Shown here: in pieces, positions 36,838-45,729 of the stretch | How the letters are laid out: each line of letters begins with the position of its first letter | Numbering within the stretch: the stretch's first letter is position 1 | Origin: Arenimonas terrae | GTDB taxonomy: Bacteria; Pseudomonadota; Gammaproteobacteria; Xanthomonadales; Xanthomonadaceae | Assembly (NCBI RefSeq): GCF_006265115.1 | Contig: NZ_SMDR01000002.1 | Span: 433,743 to 497,742 of the forward strand | DNA length: 64,000 nucleotides | Direction of reading: 5' to 3' | Notes under the pieces: model-generated | Told to the model about the DNA's origin: nothing | Databases searched by the model: none | What the model saw: only the letters and a program-made list of their open reading frames with translations | Translations under genes and position numbers: made by a program

Positions 36838-37584
36838 ATGAAGATCCTCGTCGGTTACAAGCGGGTCGTGGACTACAACGTCCGCATCCAGGTCAAGCCC
36901 GATGGTTCGGGCGTGGTCACCGAGGGCGTGAAGCTCTCGCCCAATCCCTTCGACGACATCGCCCTGGAAGAAGCCCTGCGCCTGCGCGACAAGGGCATCG
37001 CCACCGAAGTGATCGTCGCCACCATCGGCCCGGCCGACTGCCAGCCGCACCTGCGCAACGGCCTGGCCATGGGCGCCAACCGCGCCATCCACGTGGTCAC
37101 CGACCAGGCCATCCAGCCGCTCACCGCCGCGCGCGCGATGCTCAAGCTGGTGGAGAAGGAGCAGCCGCAGATCGTGCTGCTGGGCAAGCAGGCCATCGAC
37201 GACGACGCCAACCAGACCGGCCAGATGCTGGCGACGCTCTGGGGCCGCCCGCAGGCCACGTTCGCGAGCAAGCTCGAGGTCGCCGGCGACAAGGCCACCG
37301 TCACGCGCGAAGTCGACGCCGGCCTGGAGACGCTCGAAGTCGACCTGCCCGCCGTGGTCACCACCGACCTGCGCCTGAACGAGCCGCGCTTCATCAAGCT
37401 GCCCGACATCATGAAGGCCAAGTCCAAGCCGCTGGAAACCCTGCAGCTGGCCGACCTGGGCGTCGAGTCCGGCGACCATCTCAAGACCAGCACGTACGCC
37501 CCGCCCGCCAAGCGCAGCAAGGGCGTGATGGTGAAGGACGTCGCCGAGCTGGTCTCGGCGCTCAAGGCCAAGGGCCTGGTGTAA
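36838..37584 (+). CDS. etfB: Electron transfer flavoprotein beta subunit
   Basis: 248 residues, AMP-binding subunit of ETF, the electron acceptor of acyl-CoA and other dehydrogenases. Starts MKILVGYKRVVDYNVRIQVK; LSPNPFDDIALEEALRLRDKG and the ETF-beta recognition-loop region with AMGANRAIHV and LLGKQAIDDDANQTGQ are clear. First gene of etfB-etfA-wecB. Electrons pass to the ETF-QO encoded at 21.1 kb. Confidence 0.95.
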   Translation: MKILVGYKRVVDYNVRIQVKPDGSGVVTEGVKLSPNPFDDIALEEALRLRDKGIATEVIVATIGPADCQPHLRNGLAMGANRAIHVVTDQAIQPLTAARAMLKLVEKEQPQIVLLGKQAIDDDANQTGQMLATLWGRPQATFASKLEVAGDKATVTREVDAGLETLEVDLPAVVTTDLRLNEPRFIKLPDIMKAKSKPLETLQLADLGVESGDHLKTSTYAPPAKRSKGVMVKDVAELVSALKAKGLV

Positions 37585-37597
37585 GGAGACGATGACC

Positions 37598-38533
37598 ATG
37601 AGCAAGATCCTGATCGTCGCCGAACACCTCGGCGGCAAGCTGAACTCCTCCACCGCGCGCTGCGTCGCCTGCGCCGCGAAGATCGGCGGCGAGATCCACG
37701 TCGCCGTACTGTCCGACGCGCCGGACGCGGTCGCCGCCGAAGCCGCGCAGATCGCCGGCGTCGCCAAGGTGATCACGGTGGCCAACGCCGCCAACGCCAA
37801 CCCGATCGCACAGGTGCTGGCGCCGCAGGTGGCCAAGCTGGCCGCGGGTTATTCGCACGTGCTCGGCCCGTCCACCACGTTCGGCAAGGACCTGATGCCC
37901 TGCGTCGCGGCCCTGCTGGGCGTGGCCCAGGTCAGCGACATCATGTCGGTGGAATCGAGCCACGTGTTCAAGCGGCCGATCTATGCCGGCAACGCCATCA
38001 TCACGGTCGAGGCGCCGTCGGCGATGGCCGTGGTCGGCACCGTGCGCACGGCCTCGTGGCCGGCGGCGGGCAACGGCGGCAGCGCGGCGGTGGAAGCCGC
38101 GTCGGTGGACGCCGCCCTGCCCTCGCACACCCGCTTCGTGTCGCTGCAGCAGGGCAAGTCCGACCGCCCCGACCTGCAGAGCGCGTCGAAGGTGGTCAGC
38201 GGCGGCCGCGCGCTCGGTTCCGCCGATGCGTTCTCGATCATCTATTCGCTGGCCGACAAGATGGGCGCGGCCGTGGGCGCCTCGCGCGCCGCGGTGGACG
38301 CCGGCTACGTGCCGAACGAACTGCAGGTCGGCCAGACCGGCAAGATCATCGCGCCGGAGCTGTACGTGGCCATCGGCATCTCGGGCGCGATCCAGCACCT
38401 GACCGGCATCAAGGACGCGGGCACCATCGTCGCCATCAACAAGGACGCGGAAGCGCCGATCTTCGAGATCGCCGACTTCGGCCTGGTCGGCGACCTGTTC
38501 GCGCTCGTGCCCGAACTGGAGAAGTCGCTTTGA
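37598..38533 (+). CDS. etfA: Electron transfer flavoprotein alpha subunit
   Basis: 311 residues. N-terminal domain [20 protein letters not shown]-terminal FAD-binding domain with [50 protein letters not shown] and [20 protein letters not shown]. Two ATGs are possible (37592 and 37598); AAGGAG at 37583-37588 is better spaced for 37598, which also fits family starts. wecB overlaps its stop region. Confidence 0.95.
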   Translation: MSKILIVAEHLGGKLNSSTARCVACAAKIGGEIHVAVLSDAPDAVAAEAAQIAGVAKVITVANAANANPIAQVLAPQVAKLAAGYSHVLGPSTTFGKDLMPCVAALLGVAQVSDIMSVESSHVFKRPIYAGNAIITVEAPSAMAVVGTVRTASWPAAGNGGSAAVEAASVDAALPSHTRFVSLQQGKSDRPDLQSASKVVSGGRALGSADAFSIIYSLADKMGAAVGASRAAVDAGYVPNELQVGQTGKIIAPELYVAIGISGAIQHLTGIKDAGTIVAINKDAEAPIFEIADFGLVGDLFALVPELEKSL

Positions 38534-38538
38534 GTTCT

Positions 38539-39678
38539 GTGACCGGCGGCGGCGCCGTCAGCAAGCGGGTGATGGTGGTGTTCGGAACGCGTCCGGAAGC
38601 CATCAAGATGGCACCGGTCGTGGAGGCACTGAAGGCGACCCCGGGCATCGAAACCCTGGTCGCCGTGACGGCGCAGCACCGGCAGATGCTCGACCAGGTC
38701 CTGGACCTGTTCGGCATCGTGCCCGACGACGATCTCGACGTGATGGCCCCGGGCCAGGCGCTGCCGGACCTGTTCGGCCGCATCCTCTCGGGCATGACCG
38801 AGGTGTTGGCACGGCGCAAGCCCGACCTGGTGCTGGTGCATGGCGACACCAGCACGACCTTCGCCACGGCCCTGGCCGCCTTCTACGCCAAGGTCGCGAT
38901 CGGCCACGTCGAAGCCGGCCTGCGCACCGGCGACCTGCAGGCGCCCTGGCCCGAAGAGGCCAATCGGCGCCTGACCGCGCCGCTGACCGCACTGCACTTC
39001 GCGCCGACCGAGCAGTCGCGCAGCAACCTGCTGGCCGAGAACCTGCCCGCCGGCAGCGTGCACGTCACCGGCAACACGGTGATCGACGCGCTGCTCGCCG
39101 TCGTCGACCGCTTCAAGAAGGATCCGGCCCTGGCCGCCGGCCTGGCCGAACGTTTCCCCTTCCTCGACGACGGCAAGCGCCTGGTGCTGATCACCGGCCA
39201 CCGCCGCGAGAACTTCGGCGACGGCTTCGAGCAGATCTGCCTGGCGCTGCGCGAACTCGCCCAGCGCGGTGACGTGCAGCTGGTCTATCCCGTGCACCTC
39301 AACCCGCAGGTGCAGGAGCCGGTGAACCGGATCCTGTCGGGCATTCACAACGTCACCCTGATCCCGCCGCAGGATTACCTGCCCTTCGTCTACCTGATGT
39401 CGCGGGCGCACGTGATCCTGACCGACTCCGGCGGCATCCAGGAAGAAGCGCCGTCGCTGGGCAAGCCCGTGCTGGTGATGCGCGACACCACCGAGCGGCC
39501 CGAGGCGGTGGACGCCGGCACGGTGCGCCTGGTCGGCACCGACCGCGCCCGCATCGTGGCCGAAGTCACCCGCCTGCTCGACGACGAGGACGCGCACCGG
39601 TCCATGGCCCGCGCGCACAATCCCTACGGCGACGGCCAGGCCGCCCGCCGCATCGCCGACATCATCGCGGCCTGCTGA
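38539..39678 (+). CDS. wecB: UDP-N-acetylglucosamine 2-epimerase (non-hydrolysing)
   Basis: 379 residues. Converts UDP-GlcNAc to UDP-ManNAc for surface polysaccharides. Motifs: [69 protein letters not shown]-type [11 protein letters not shown], and [10 protein letters not shown]. The start codon is unclear: TTG 38530 overlaps the etfA stop, GTG 38539 was chosen. No wecC is in the window. It is the first sugar gene beside etfA. Confidence 0.92.
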   Translation: MTGGGAVSKRVMVVFGTRPEAIKMAPVVEALKATPGIETLVAVTAQHRQMLDQVLDLFGIVPDDDLDVMAPGQALPDLFGRILSGMTEVLARRKPDLVLVHGDTSTTFATALAAFYAKVAIGHVEAGLRTGDLQAPWPEEANRRLTAPLTALHFAPTEQSRSNLLAENLPAGSVHVTGNTVIDALLAVVDRFKKDPALAAGLAERFPFLDDGKRLVLITGHRRENFGDGFEQICLALRELAQRGDVQLVYPVHLNPQVQEPVNRILSGIHNVTLIPPQDYLPFVYLMSRAHVILTDSGGIQEEAPSLGKPVLVMRDTTERPEAVDAGTVRLVGTDRARIVAEVTRLLDDEDAHRSMARAHNPYGDGQAARRIADIIAAC

Positions 39679-39682
39679 AACA

Positions 39683-39708
39683 CCGGCCCGGCGTCACGGC
39701 CGGGCCGG
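39683..39708. terminator. GC hairpin between convergent wecB and SRPBCC gene
   Basis: CCGGCCCGG (39683-39691) and CCGGGCCGG (39700-39708) pair perfectly over 9 bp with an 8-nt loop. It contains the stop of the minus-strand gene. No T-run. Confidence 0.5.
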
Positions 39709-40161
39709 CGCCGGCTCGAGCTCACGGGCCAGCCGGTCGAAGCCCTCGCGCGTGCCCTCGATGCGCTCGGCCAGGTCCTGGCCCTCTTCCAGCAGGGCCG
39801 CCTGCTCGGTGAACACCATGCGGGTGCCGGCCGGCGTCGGCGCGAACTCCACCGTGACCAGCGACACCGACCCCGCGCGGCCGTCCAGCTCCATCGCGTA
39901 ACCGTAGACGATGCGCCGGTCCGGCACGATGTCGAAGTAGTGGAAACGCACGACGCAGGTACCGCCCTGCGGGAAACGCATCGTCACCGTCTCGCTGCCG
40001 CCGGGCCGGAAGTCCAGGGTGTGCGTGCGTCCGGCCAGATCGGAATGGCAGTCGGTCCAGCGCTGCTTGAGCGCCAGTTCGGACCAGCCGCGGAACACCC
40101 TTGCGGGCGACGCGAGGAAATCGCGCTCGATGACGAAGCTGGTGTGGGCGACGGCGGTCAT
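39694..40161 (-). CDS. SRPBCC (AHSA1-like) domain protein
   Basis: 155 residues. START/Bet v1-like fold: FVIERDFLASPARVFRGWSE, the GGTCVVRFHYFDIVPDRRIVY strand pair (21 residues, ~85-105) and a C-terminal helix (GTREGFDRLARELE). These small proteins typically bind a hydrophobic ligand and are paired with an ArsR repressor, as here (ATGA overlap with the upstream ArsR gene). Ligand unknown. Confidence 0.85.
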   Translation of the reverse strand: MTAVAHTSFVIERDFLASPARVFRGWSELALKQRWTDCHSDLAGRTHTLDFRPGGSETVTMRFPQGGTCVVRFHYFDIVPDRRIVYGYAMELDGRAGSVSLVTVEFAPTPAGTRMVFTEQAALLEEGQDLAERIEGTREGFDRLARELEPAPARP

Positions 40162-40499
40162 GCGGTCTCTCCGTCTTCGGCCAGCAGCTGGTCCAGCCGG
40201 TCGAACTGCGCATGCAGGTGGCGCTTGCGCGCCTGCAGCCAGGCCTCCACGCCGCGCAAGGCGCCCGCACGCATCCGGAAGGTATGCACGCGGCCGGATT
40301 TTTCCGACTCCACCAGGCCGGCGGCTTTCAATACCTGCAGGTGCTTGACCACGGAGGGCAGGCCCAGGGCGAGCGGCTTGGCCAGTTCGCTGACCGAGGC
40401 GGGCTTCAAGGCCAGCTGGTCGATCATCGCGCGACGGCTGGCATCGGCGAGGGCCTGGAAGGTCCGGTCGAGCGCTGCGGCGGTGGCGGCGCCGGACAT
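40158..40499 (-). CDS. ArsR-family transcriptional repressor
   Basis: 113 residues. Winged helix with TFQALADASRRAMIDQLALK, SVSELAKPLALGLPSVVKHLQVLKAAGLVES in segments and RVHTFRMR. No metal-binding Cys motif, so it belongs to the metal-independent ArsR group coupled to SRPBCC proteins. It lies between a GST gene (1 bp from its stop) and the SRPBCC gene (overlap). The palindrome at 41205-41228 over the operon's -10 is its probable operator. Confidence 0.88.
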   Translation of the reverse strand: MSGAATAAALDRTFQALADASRRAMIDQLALKPASVSELAKPLALGLPSVVKHLQVLKAAGLVESEKSGRVHTFRMRAGALRGVEAWLQARKRHLHAQFDRLDQLLAEDGETA

Positions 40500-40500
40500 G

Positions 40501-41190
40501 TCAGCGCTCCACCGCGGCGCGGTGCGCCGCAGGCAGGCGATCGAGCAGCGGGAAGTACCTGATCCAGGGCTGCGCCTCGCGCAACACCCGCTGCACCGAC
40601 GGGCGCTCGAGCAGACGCGCGAAATAGGCGCCCAGCGCCGGGAAATCCTGTGCAAACGGCCGCACCGCGCCGGCGTAGAACAGCGCCGGCGCGGCCGCGC
40701 AGTCGGCCAGGCTGAAGTCTTCGCCGGCCAGCCAGGTCCGATCCCGCAGGCGCTGCTCCAGCACGCCATAGGCCAGCTCGAGCTGCGCCACCGAAACGGC
40801 CTCCGCCTTCGCAGCCTGAGCCGCATCGCCGGCGATGACCGCGGCCACCGCAGCCTGCAGCGGGAACATCACGTAGTGGTCGCTGAGCCGGTCCCACAGC
40901 CGCACATCGAGCTGCGCCTCGGGATCGGCCGGCAGCAGCGGCCGGGGTCCCGGATGCCGCTGTTGCAGGTGTTCGATGATGATCGAGGTCTCGGGCAGCA
41001 CCCGGCCGCTCGCCTCGTCCTCCAGCACGGGCATCTTGCCCAGCGGCCAGCGCGCCCGGTGCGCGTCGCGTTCGCCGGCGTCCTGCAGGTCCAGGTGGCG
41101 CAGCCGTACCGGCGCGCCGGTTTCGTAGATCGCGATCAGTACCTTGTGGCAGAACGAGGACAGCGGGTGGTAGTGCAGGACCAGGGACAC
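40501..41190 (-). CDS. Glutathione S-transferase family protein
   Basis: 229 residues from GTG 41190, which has AGGAG 5 nt upstream; longer readings run through the promoter. Thioredoxin-fold N-terminal domain (LVLHYHPLSSFCHKVLIAIYE with candidate catalytic Ser/Cys at SSFC; GKMPVLEDEASGRVLPETSIIIEHL), helical C-terminal domain (WLAGEDFSLADCAAAPALFY). First gene of the GST-arsR-SRPBCC operon; probably detoxifies or responds to the ligand sensed by that operon. Confidence 0.88.
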   Translation of the reverse strand: MSLVLHYHPLSSFCHKVLIAIYETGAPVRLRHLDLQDAGERDAHRARWPLGKMPVLEDEASGRVLPETSIIIEHLQQRHPGPRPLLPADPEAQLDVRLWDRLSDHYVMFPLQAAVAAVIAGDAAQAAKAEAVSVAQLELAYGVLEQRLRDRTWLAGEDFSLADCAAAPALFYAGAVRPFAQDFPALGAYFARLLERPSVQRVLREAQPWIRYFPLLDRLPAAHRAAVER

Positions 41191-41204
41191 GGCGGCTCCT
41201 TTCA

Positions 41205-41253
41205 ATAGTTTCCTTTCAAGGAAACTATAGGCCCGGACCCTGGCGCCAGACAA
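41205..41253 (-). promoter_or_regulatory. Promoter plus palindromic operator of the GST-arsR-SRPBCC operon
   Basis: On the minus strand: -35 TTGTCT (41253-41248), 18-bp spacer, -10 TATAGT (41229-41224). A perfect 9-6-9 palindrome, ATAGTTTCC-TTTCAA-GGAAACTAT (41205-41228, plus-strand reading), covers the -10 and the start region, 15 bp before the GTG. This is where a repressor would block RNA polymerase; the operon's own ArsR is the natural candidate. Confidence 0.75.
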
Positions 41254-41264
41254 GCCCCTGGCGC

Positions 41265-42359
41265 TCACCCCCCGGAGGAACTCTTTTTGCCCTTGCGCTC
41301 GACCGGCGCCGGCATCGCCGCCGGATCACCGGGCGCCAGGCCGGCCGCGCGCTCCGCCGCTTCCACGCGCTCGGCGCTGGGCGGGTGCGTCGACAGGTAG
41401 CTGATCGCGCCGAAGTCACGTTCGCCGTAATGCGCCGACAGCCGGCGCATCGCCCGGGCGAAATCGGCGGGCGAGCGCCGGTGCTTATCCAGCAGCCCGA
41501 ACGCAAACCGGTCGGCCTCGCGCTCGTGGTCGCGGGAGAAGCCGCTTTCCAGCAGCAGCACCGGGATCGACACCGACAGCGAACCGGTGCCCGAAAGGTC
41601 GCCGAACAGGAACCCGGCGACCACCACGACCGCCGAACTCTGCAGCGCCTGGCGCATGCCGTGGCGGTGCTCGTGGTGGCCGGCCTCGTGGGCGAGCACG
41701 GCGACCAGCTCGTCCTCGTGTTCGCCCACCAGCTGCACCAGCTGGTCGGTCACGACCACATGGCCGTCCGGCAGGGCGAAGGCGTTGGGCCCCAGCTCCG
41801 GGGCGTCGCGGAAGCTCAGGCGGTAATCGAGTTCGCGCGGCAGGCCGCGGGTCAGGTCCTTGAACACCAGCTGCAGGGCCAGCCGGCGTTCGGCCGGAAG
41901 TTTGCTCGGCTGCAGCTGCGTGTGGTCGAGCAGGGCCATGGCCTGGTCGCTGATCGTGCGCTCCATCGCGCGCGGCATCACCGGCGCCAGGCGGTTCGCC
42001 ATCCACGGCAACGCGAACTCGAAGAACAGCACCACGCCCAGCACGGTGGCGATGCCGGCGCCGATCGCGGCGCTGCGTCGGCGCTCGAGCCAGTCGGCCC
42101 AGCCCTCGATCCGGCTCGGCGTGGGCAGCCACTGGTCGAGCAGGGGCGAATCCGCCAGCTGCAGCTGGCCCTCGCCCGGCAGCCGGAGCACGCGCACCGT
42201 GCGGCCCAGGCGCGGGCTGAGCGTGAGCTCGGCGGCGGCGAACTCCATCGATTCGCCCTCACTGTCCACGCGCAGCGTCTGCGGGGCGGGCTGGCTGAGC
42301 GTGGCGGGACGGCCGCGGCTGCTGCGGCCGTCGTACCAGATGGCGTCGAGCGCGTTCAG
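41265..42359 (-). CDS. M48-family membrane metalloprotease
   Basis: 364 residues. The N-terminal ~75 residues have the AIWYDGRSS start common to proteins of this group (DUF7092-like); then one TM (~108-130), and an M48 peptidase with HExxH in LAHEAGHHEHRHG and the third ligand in SRDHEREADRFAF. The C terminus has STHPPSAERVEA. No ATG/GTG/TTG precedes the conserved AIWYDG segment in frame for some distance; a CTG at 42359 overlaps the upstream stop as CTGA and is the best start. Paired with the DUF898 protein, so both likely act in the inner membrane together. Confidence 0.85.
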   Translation of the reverse strand: MNALDAIWYDGRSSRGRPATLSQPAPQTLRVDSEGESMEFAAAELTLSPRLGRTVRVLRLPGEGQLQLADSPLLDQWLPTPSRIEGWADWLERRRSAAIGAGIATVLGVVLFFEFALPWMANRLAPVMPRAMERTISDQAMALLDHTQLQPSKLPAERRLALQLVFKDLTRGLPRELDYRLSFRDAPELGPNAFALPDGHVVVTDQLVQLVGEHEDELVAVLAHEAGHHEHRHGMRQALQSSAVVVVAGFLFGDLSGTGSLSVSIPVLLLESGFSRDHEREADRFAFGLLDKHRRSPADFARAMRRLSAHYGERDFGAISYLSTHPPSAERVEAAERAAGLAPGDPAAMPAPVERKGKKSSSGG

Positions 42360-43498
42360 ATGCTGATGTCCACGTCCAGGTCGAGCGCGTCCACCAGCTC
42401 GGCGCTGGTCGCGCTCTCGTCGCGTTCGGTCTCGGCGATGAAGCTGTCCAGGTCGCCCTGCACCAGCACCGCGAAATGCTGCGCGCGGTAGCGTGCCAGC
42501 CGCACCATCGCCCAGGGCACCATCAGGCCCAGGCTCAGCACGATCAGCAGGCCGTTGCTGAAGTAGATCCAGATCACGTCGCGCGCACGCAGCGTCGACT
42601 CGAACCGGTGCGGGCCGAACTGCGTGAACCGCCACATCAGGTTGGTGTAGCGCGTGCGCAGGAACACCGGCAGCGCCAGGAAGCCCAGGTAGACCACCAT
42701 GATCGGGATCATGACCGCCATCATGAAGCTGTCCGAGGGTTCGCCGTCGGGGCCCTTGCCTTCCAGACCCATCGCGCCGCCGATCAGCGCGCCGCCGAAC
42801 GCCGCGGCGATCATCAGGATGTAGGCGCCGAAGCCCAGGCCCAGGCAGATCGCGAACGGGATGAAGTAGCTGCCGACGTCGCCCTTGTACGAGAAGCGCT
42901 TGCCGCCGAAACGGTGGCCGGCGACCACGTACTCGTGCTGGCACATGCGCACCCAGGGAAGGGTCATGTACAGCGTGATCGGCTGCAGCATCGGACGGAA
43001 GAAGAAGTTCACGTAGGCCTCGTAAACGCCGTCCACGAAGCGGAAACGCAGGCCGCGCCAGGCCGAGTAGCGCGCGCGGAAGCGCAGCGTGCGCTGGATC
43101 AGCCAGGGCAGCAGCACCAGCACGCCCAGGATCAGCGGGATGTACACCGCCCACAGCTGGAAGTGCGCGCACAGGCCCAGCCCGATCGCGACCGCGTAGG
43201 CGATCAGCCGGCCCTTGAGGATCGAGATCGGGTCGGCCAGGTATTCGAAGCTGGCGCCGGCGAAATGGGTATTGCCGTAGAAATACCGCTCGGTGCGCAC
43301 TTTCGCCCAGGCCGAATAGATGCCCAGGGTCAGCACCGACAGCAGCAGGTTCACGAACCAGATGCCGAAGAACTCGCGGGCGGTGCCGGTGAACTCGACG
43401 CCGTGCCGCTGCAGCGGCGGCGGCTGGAAGGAGGGAAGCGCCGGCGGCAACGGCGGCGGCTGGGCGCCGGCGTCGGCGTCCACGGTGTCGTACTGCAT
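42356..43498 (-). CDS. DUF898 (YjgN-like) membrane protein
   Basis: 380 residues. Pro-rich cytoplasmic N terminus (~1-35), then the YjgN-type membrane domain: FTGTAREFFGIWFVNLLLSV, LTLGIYSAWAKVRTERYFYGNT, FRARYSAWRGLRFRF, and repeated helices, about eight TM. FRARYSAWRG and AWAKVR are the hallmark motifs. Function unknown in the family. Coupled by a CTGA overlap to the M48 protease gene. Confidence 0.88.
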   Translation of the reverse strand: MQYDTVDADAGAQPPPLPPALPSFQPPPLQRHGVEFTGTAREFFGIWFVNLLLSVLTLGIYSAWAKVRTERYFYGNTHFAGASFEYLADPISILKGRLIAYAVAIGLGLCAHFQLWAVYIPLILGVLVLLPWLIQRTLRFRARYSAWRGLRFRFVDGVYEAYVNFFFRPMLQPITLYMTLPWVRMCQHEYVVAGHRFGGKRFSYKGDVGSYFIPFAICLGLGFGAYILMIAAAFGGALIGGAMGLEGKGPDGEPSDSFMMAVMIPIMVVYLGFLALPVFLRTRYTNLMWRFTQFGPHRFESTLRARDVIWIYFSNGLLIVLSLGLMVPWAMVRLARYRAQHFAVLVQGDLDSFIAETERDESATSAELVDALDLDVDISI

Positions 43499-43578
43499 GC
43501 GGGCCCCTGGCGGTTCTCCGGCTCCCCGCCGGCCCGCCAATCTAACCGCAGGCCGGGCCGAAGTGAAGCCGGCCGGGC

Positions 43579-44478
43579 TCAGTGATCGACCACGCCAAGT
43601 TCGTCCAGCGCGGCGCGCATCGCGGCGCGGGCGCCTTCGCTCAGGGCCTCGTGGTCGAGCGCGAAGCGGATGATCGCCTCGATCAGCCCGAGGTGGCTGC
43701 CGCAGTCGAAGCGGGTGCCCTCGAAGTGGTAGGCGTCCACCGTCCGTTCGGCGGCCAGCTGGGCGATGGCGTCGGTGAGCTGGATCTCGCCACCCTTGCC
43801 CGGCGCCGTGTGCTCGAGCAGCTCGAAGATGCGGCTGTCCAACACGTAGCGTCCGACCACCGCCAGGGTGCTGGGAGCCTCCGCGGGCGACGGTTTTTCC
43901 ACCAGCGCACGGATGCGGCCGTGGCGGCCCGAAAACTCCGGGGCGTCGACGATGCCGTAGTTGCGCGTCTGCTCGCGCTCGACCTCCTCCACCGCCACCA
44001 CGCTGCCGCCGGTGCGCTGCGCCAGGTCGGCCATCTGCTTGAGCGCGCCGTCGCCATTGCGGTTCCAGATCAGGTCGTCGGGCAGCATCACCGCGAAGGG
44101 CTCGTCGCCGATCACCGCCTTGGCGCACAGCACCGCGTGGCCCAGGCCCAGGGCTTCGGCCTGGGTCACGAACACGGCGCGGACATGCGGCGGCAGCACA
44201 TTGCGCACCAGGGCCAGCTGCTCGTGCTTGCCGGCCTTCTCGAGCTTCTGTTCCAGCTCGTAGGCCTTGTCGAAATAGTCGGCGACCGCGTGCTTGTAGC
44301 GGTTGGTCACGAACACCAGGGTGTCGCAGCCGGCCTCGATCGCCTCGTCCACCGCGTACTGGATAAGCGGCTTGTCGACGATCGGCATCATCTCCTTCGG
44401 CACCGTCTTGGTGGCCGGCAGGAAACGGGTGCCAAGCCCGGCGACGGGGAACACGGCCTTGCGGATGCGGCGGTTCAT
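43579..44478 (-). CDS. galU: UTP--glucose-1-phosphate uridylyltransferase
   Basis: 299 residues. Makes UDP-glucose for LPS, exopolysaccharide and other glycans. Nucleotidyltransferase signature AVFPVAGLGTRFLPATKT, KEMMPIVDKPLIQYAVDEA, FAVMLPDDLIW, YGIVDAPE, VEKPSPAEAPS, KGGEIQLTDAI and FDCGSHLGLIEA. The start was set at ATG 44478. Its position at the edge of the polysaccharide locus fits. Confidence 0.96.
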   Translation of the reverse strand: MNRRIRKAVFPVAGLGTRFLPATKTVPKEMMPIVDKPLIQYAVDEAIEAGCDTLVFVTNRYKHAVADYFDKAYELEQKLEKAGKHEQLALVRNVLPPHVRAVFVTQAEALGLGHAVLCAKAVIGDEPFAVMLPDDLIWNRNGDGALKQMADLAQRTGGSVVAVEEVEREQTRNYGIVDAPEFSGRHGRIRALVEKPSPAEAPSTLAVVGRYVLDSRIFELLEHTAPGKGGEIQLTDAIAQLAAERTVDAYHFEGTRFDCGSHLGLIEAIIRFALDHEALSEGARAAMRAALDELGVVDH

Positions 44479-44564
44479 GGGCGAGATTCTGCTGGAGACC
44501 GCAGCGATTCTAGCCGCTCCGCCGGCAGGCGTCTGCGCCGGGTGCGGACGCTCCCGCCGTATCA

Positions 44565-44598
44565 GGCAGGCCGCCATCGGCGACGACGGCGGCCTGCC
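44565..44598 (-). terminator. Hairpin after the beta-helix gene
   Basis: GGCAGGCCGCC (44565-44575) and GGCGGCCTGCC (44588-44598) are perfect 11-bp complements, 15 bp beyond the beta-helix gene's stop. No T-run is visible. Confidence 0.55.
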
Positions 44599-44613
44599 CG
44601 GAACCGCGTGGCC

Positions 44614-45489
44614 TCAGAAGTTGCCCAGCGATGCGTCGCAGCCGAGCGTGGCCGTCGGGTAGGTGCGGATCTGGTTGTCGTAGCACCAGCCGCCATTGCT
44701 CGGGGTCTGGATACCCACCTCATTGTCACGACCACCACCACCGACGATGTTTCCGCGGATGGTCACGCCCGAACCGTTGGCCACCCGGATGCCGTACCCC
44801 TTGTAGTTGGGCGCCAGGCCGTAGGTGCCGGAGATCGTGTTGTTCAGGAACATGGCGCCGATCGAATTGTCGCTGTAGATGCCGTAGGCGTGGTTGAACG
44901 GCGAATTGGTGCCGGCCACCAGGTTGCGCTCGACCACCTGGAACTTGAACGAGCTCACGCTGGAACCGCCGACCCGGATGCCCATGGCCGGACTGGCCGC
45001 CTGGCCGCCGACGTCGTAGATGGTGTTGCCCCGGACTTCGATCGCGCTGCCGTAAGCCAGGATGCCGTATCGGAAGGGACCCGCGATGTAGTTGTCCTCC
45101 ACCCGGTTGTAGAAGCTGGTGGTGGACCCGCCGAGCAGCATGTGCATGTAGATGCCATCGGTGAAACCGCCCATCAGCCGGCAATTGCGGATCTGCACGT
45201 TGTTGCGGTTGACGGCGCGGATCGCCGAGGACGTACCCGCGTTGGAGGTGGCCAGATTGGTGATGGTGAAGTCGCGGCAGTCCAGCGTCACGTCGTTCGA
45301 ATTGATCGTCACCGCGGCGCCAGTGGTGATGTTCACCTCGGCGTTCGCGGCCAGGCAATAATTGCCTCCGGTCGAGATGGTCGCAGGCAGCGATTCGATC
45401 ACGCTGCATGATGGCGTCGACTGCGCCTGCGCGGCGGAGGGCAGTGTCGGCACGAACAGCACCAGGGTCATCAGAAGCTGGTTTCTCAT
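44614..45489 (-). CDS. Secreted right-handed beta-helix protein
   Basis: 291 residues from ATG 45489 with a GAGGAA ribosome site. Signal peptide MRNQLLMTLVLFVPTLPSAAQA. The mature part has successive parallel beta-helix rungs: VTINSNDVTLDCRDFTI, NNVQIRNCRLMGGFTDGIYM, YNRVEDNYIAGPFRYGILA, AIEVRGNTIYDVGG, VTIRGNIVGGGG. Cys pairs near both ends (SCSVIES..., WCYDNQ...GCD) probably cap the helix. Such folds bind or cut polysaccharides (pectate-lyase-like), but no catalytic set is recognisable. It lies alone in the carbohydrate locus. Confidence 0.8.
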   Translation of the reverse strand: MRNQLLMTLVLFVPTLPSAAQAQSTPSCSVIESLPATISTGGNYCLAANAEVNITTGAAVTINSNDVTLDCRDFTITNLATSNAGTSSAIRAVNRNNVQIRNCRLMGGFTDGIYMHMLLGGSTTSFYNRVEDNYIAGPFRYGILAYGSAIEVRGNTIYDVGGQAASPAMGIRVGGSSVSSFKFQVVERNLVAGTNSPFNHAYGIYSDNSIGAMFLNNTISGTYGLAPNYKGYGIRVANGSGVTIRGNIVGGGGRDNEVGIQTPSNGGWCYDNQIRTYPTATLGCDASLGNF

Positions 45490-45580
45490 GAAAGTTCCTC
45501 TCTGTGCCTTTCGGCGGAAGGATGCGGAGGCGGCCGCGGCGCCGTTCGGGCGGAACGCGACAGGAGGAATACGGCGGGAA

Positions 45581-45602
45581 CGGCGCGCGTAGCCGCGCGC
45601 CG
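45581..45602. other. 9-bp perfect GC hairpin in the scoB / beta-helix gap
   Basis: CGGCGCGCG-TAGC-CGCGCGCCG. It lies about 130 nt after the scoB stop and 90 nt before the beta-helix ATG; could end the scoAB transcript or structure the downstream leader. The rest of the 240-bp gap shows nothing else. Confidence 0.35.
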
Positions 45603-45729
45603 CATCGTGGCGTGGTGATCGGTCATGAGTGCCAGCCCCCTGGTTCCCCGCTGCGAGGATGCCCAAGCAGCCGGGCAGGTTCAAGCGGCGCGAACCCCGC
45701 GCGCCCATGGCAAGGCGTCGGTGGTTGCC

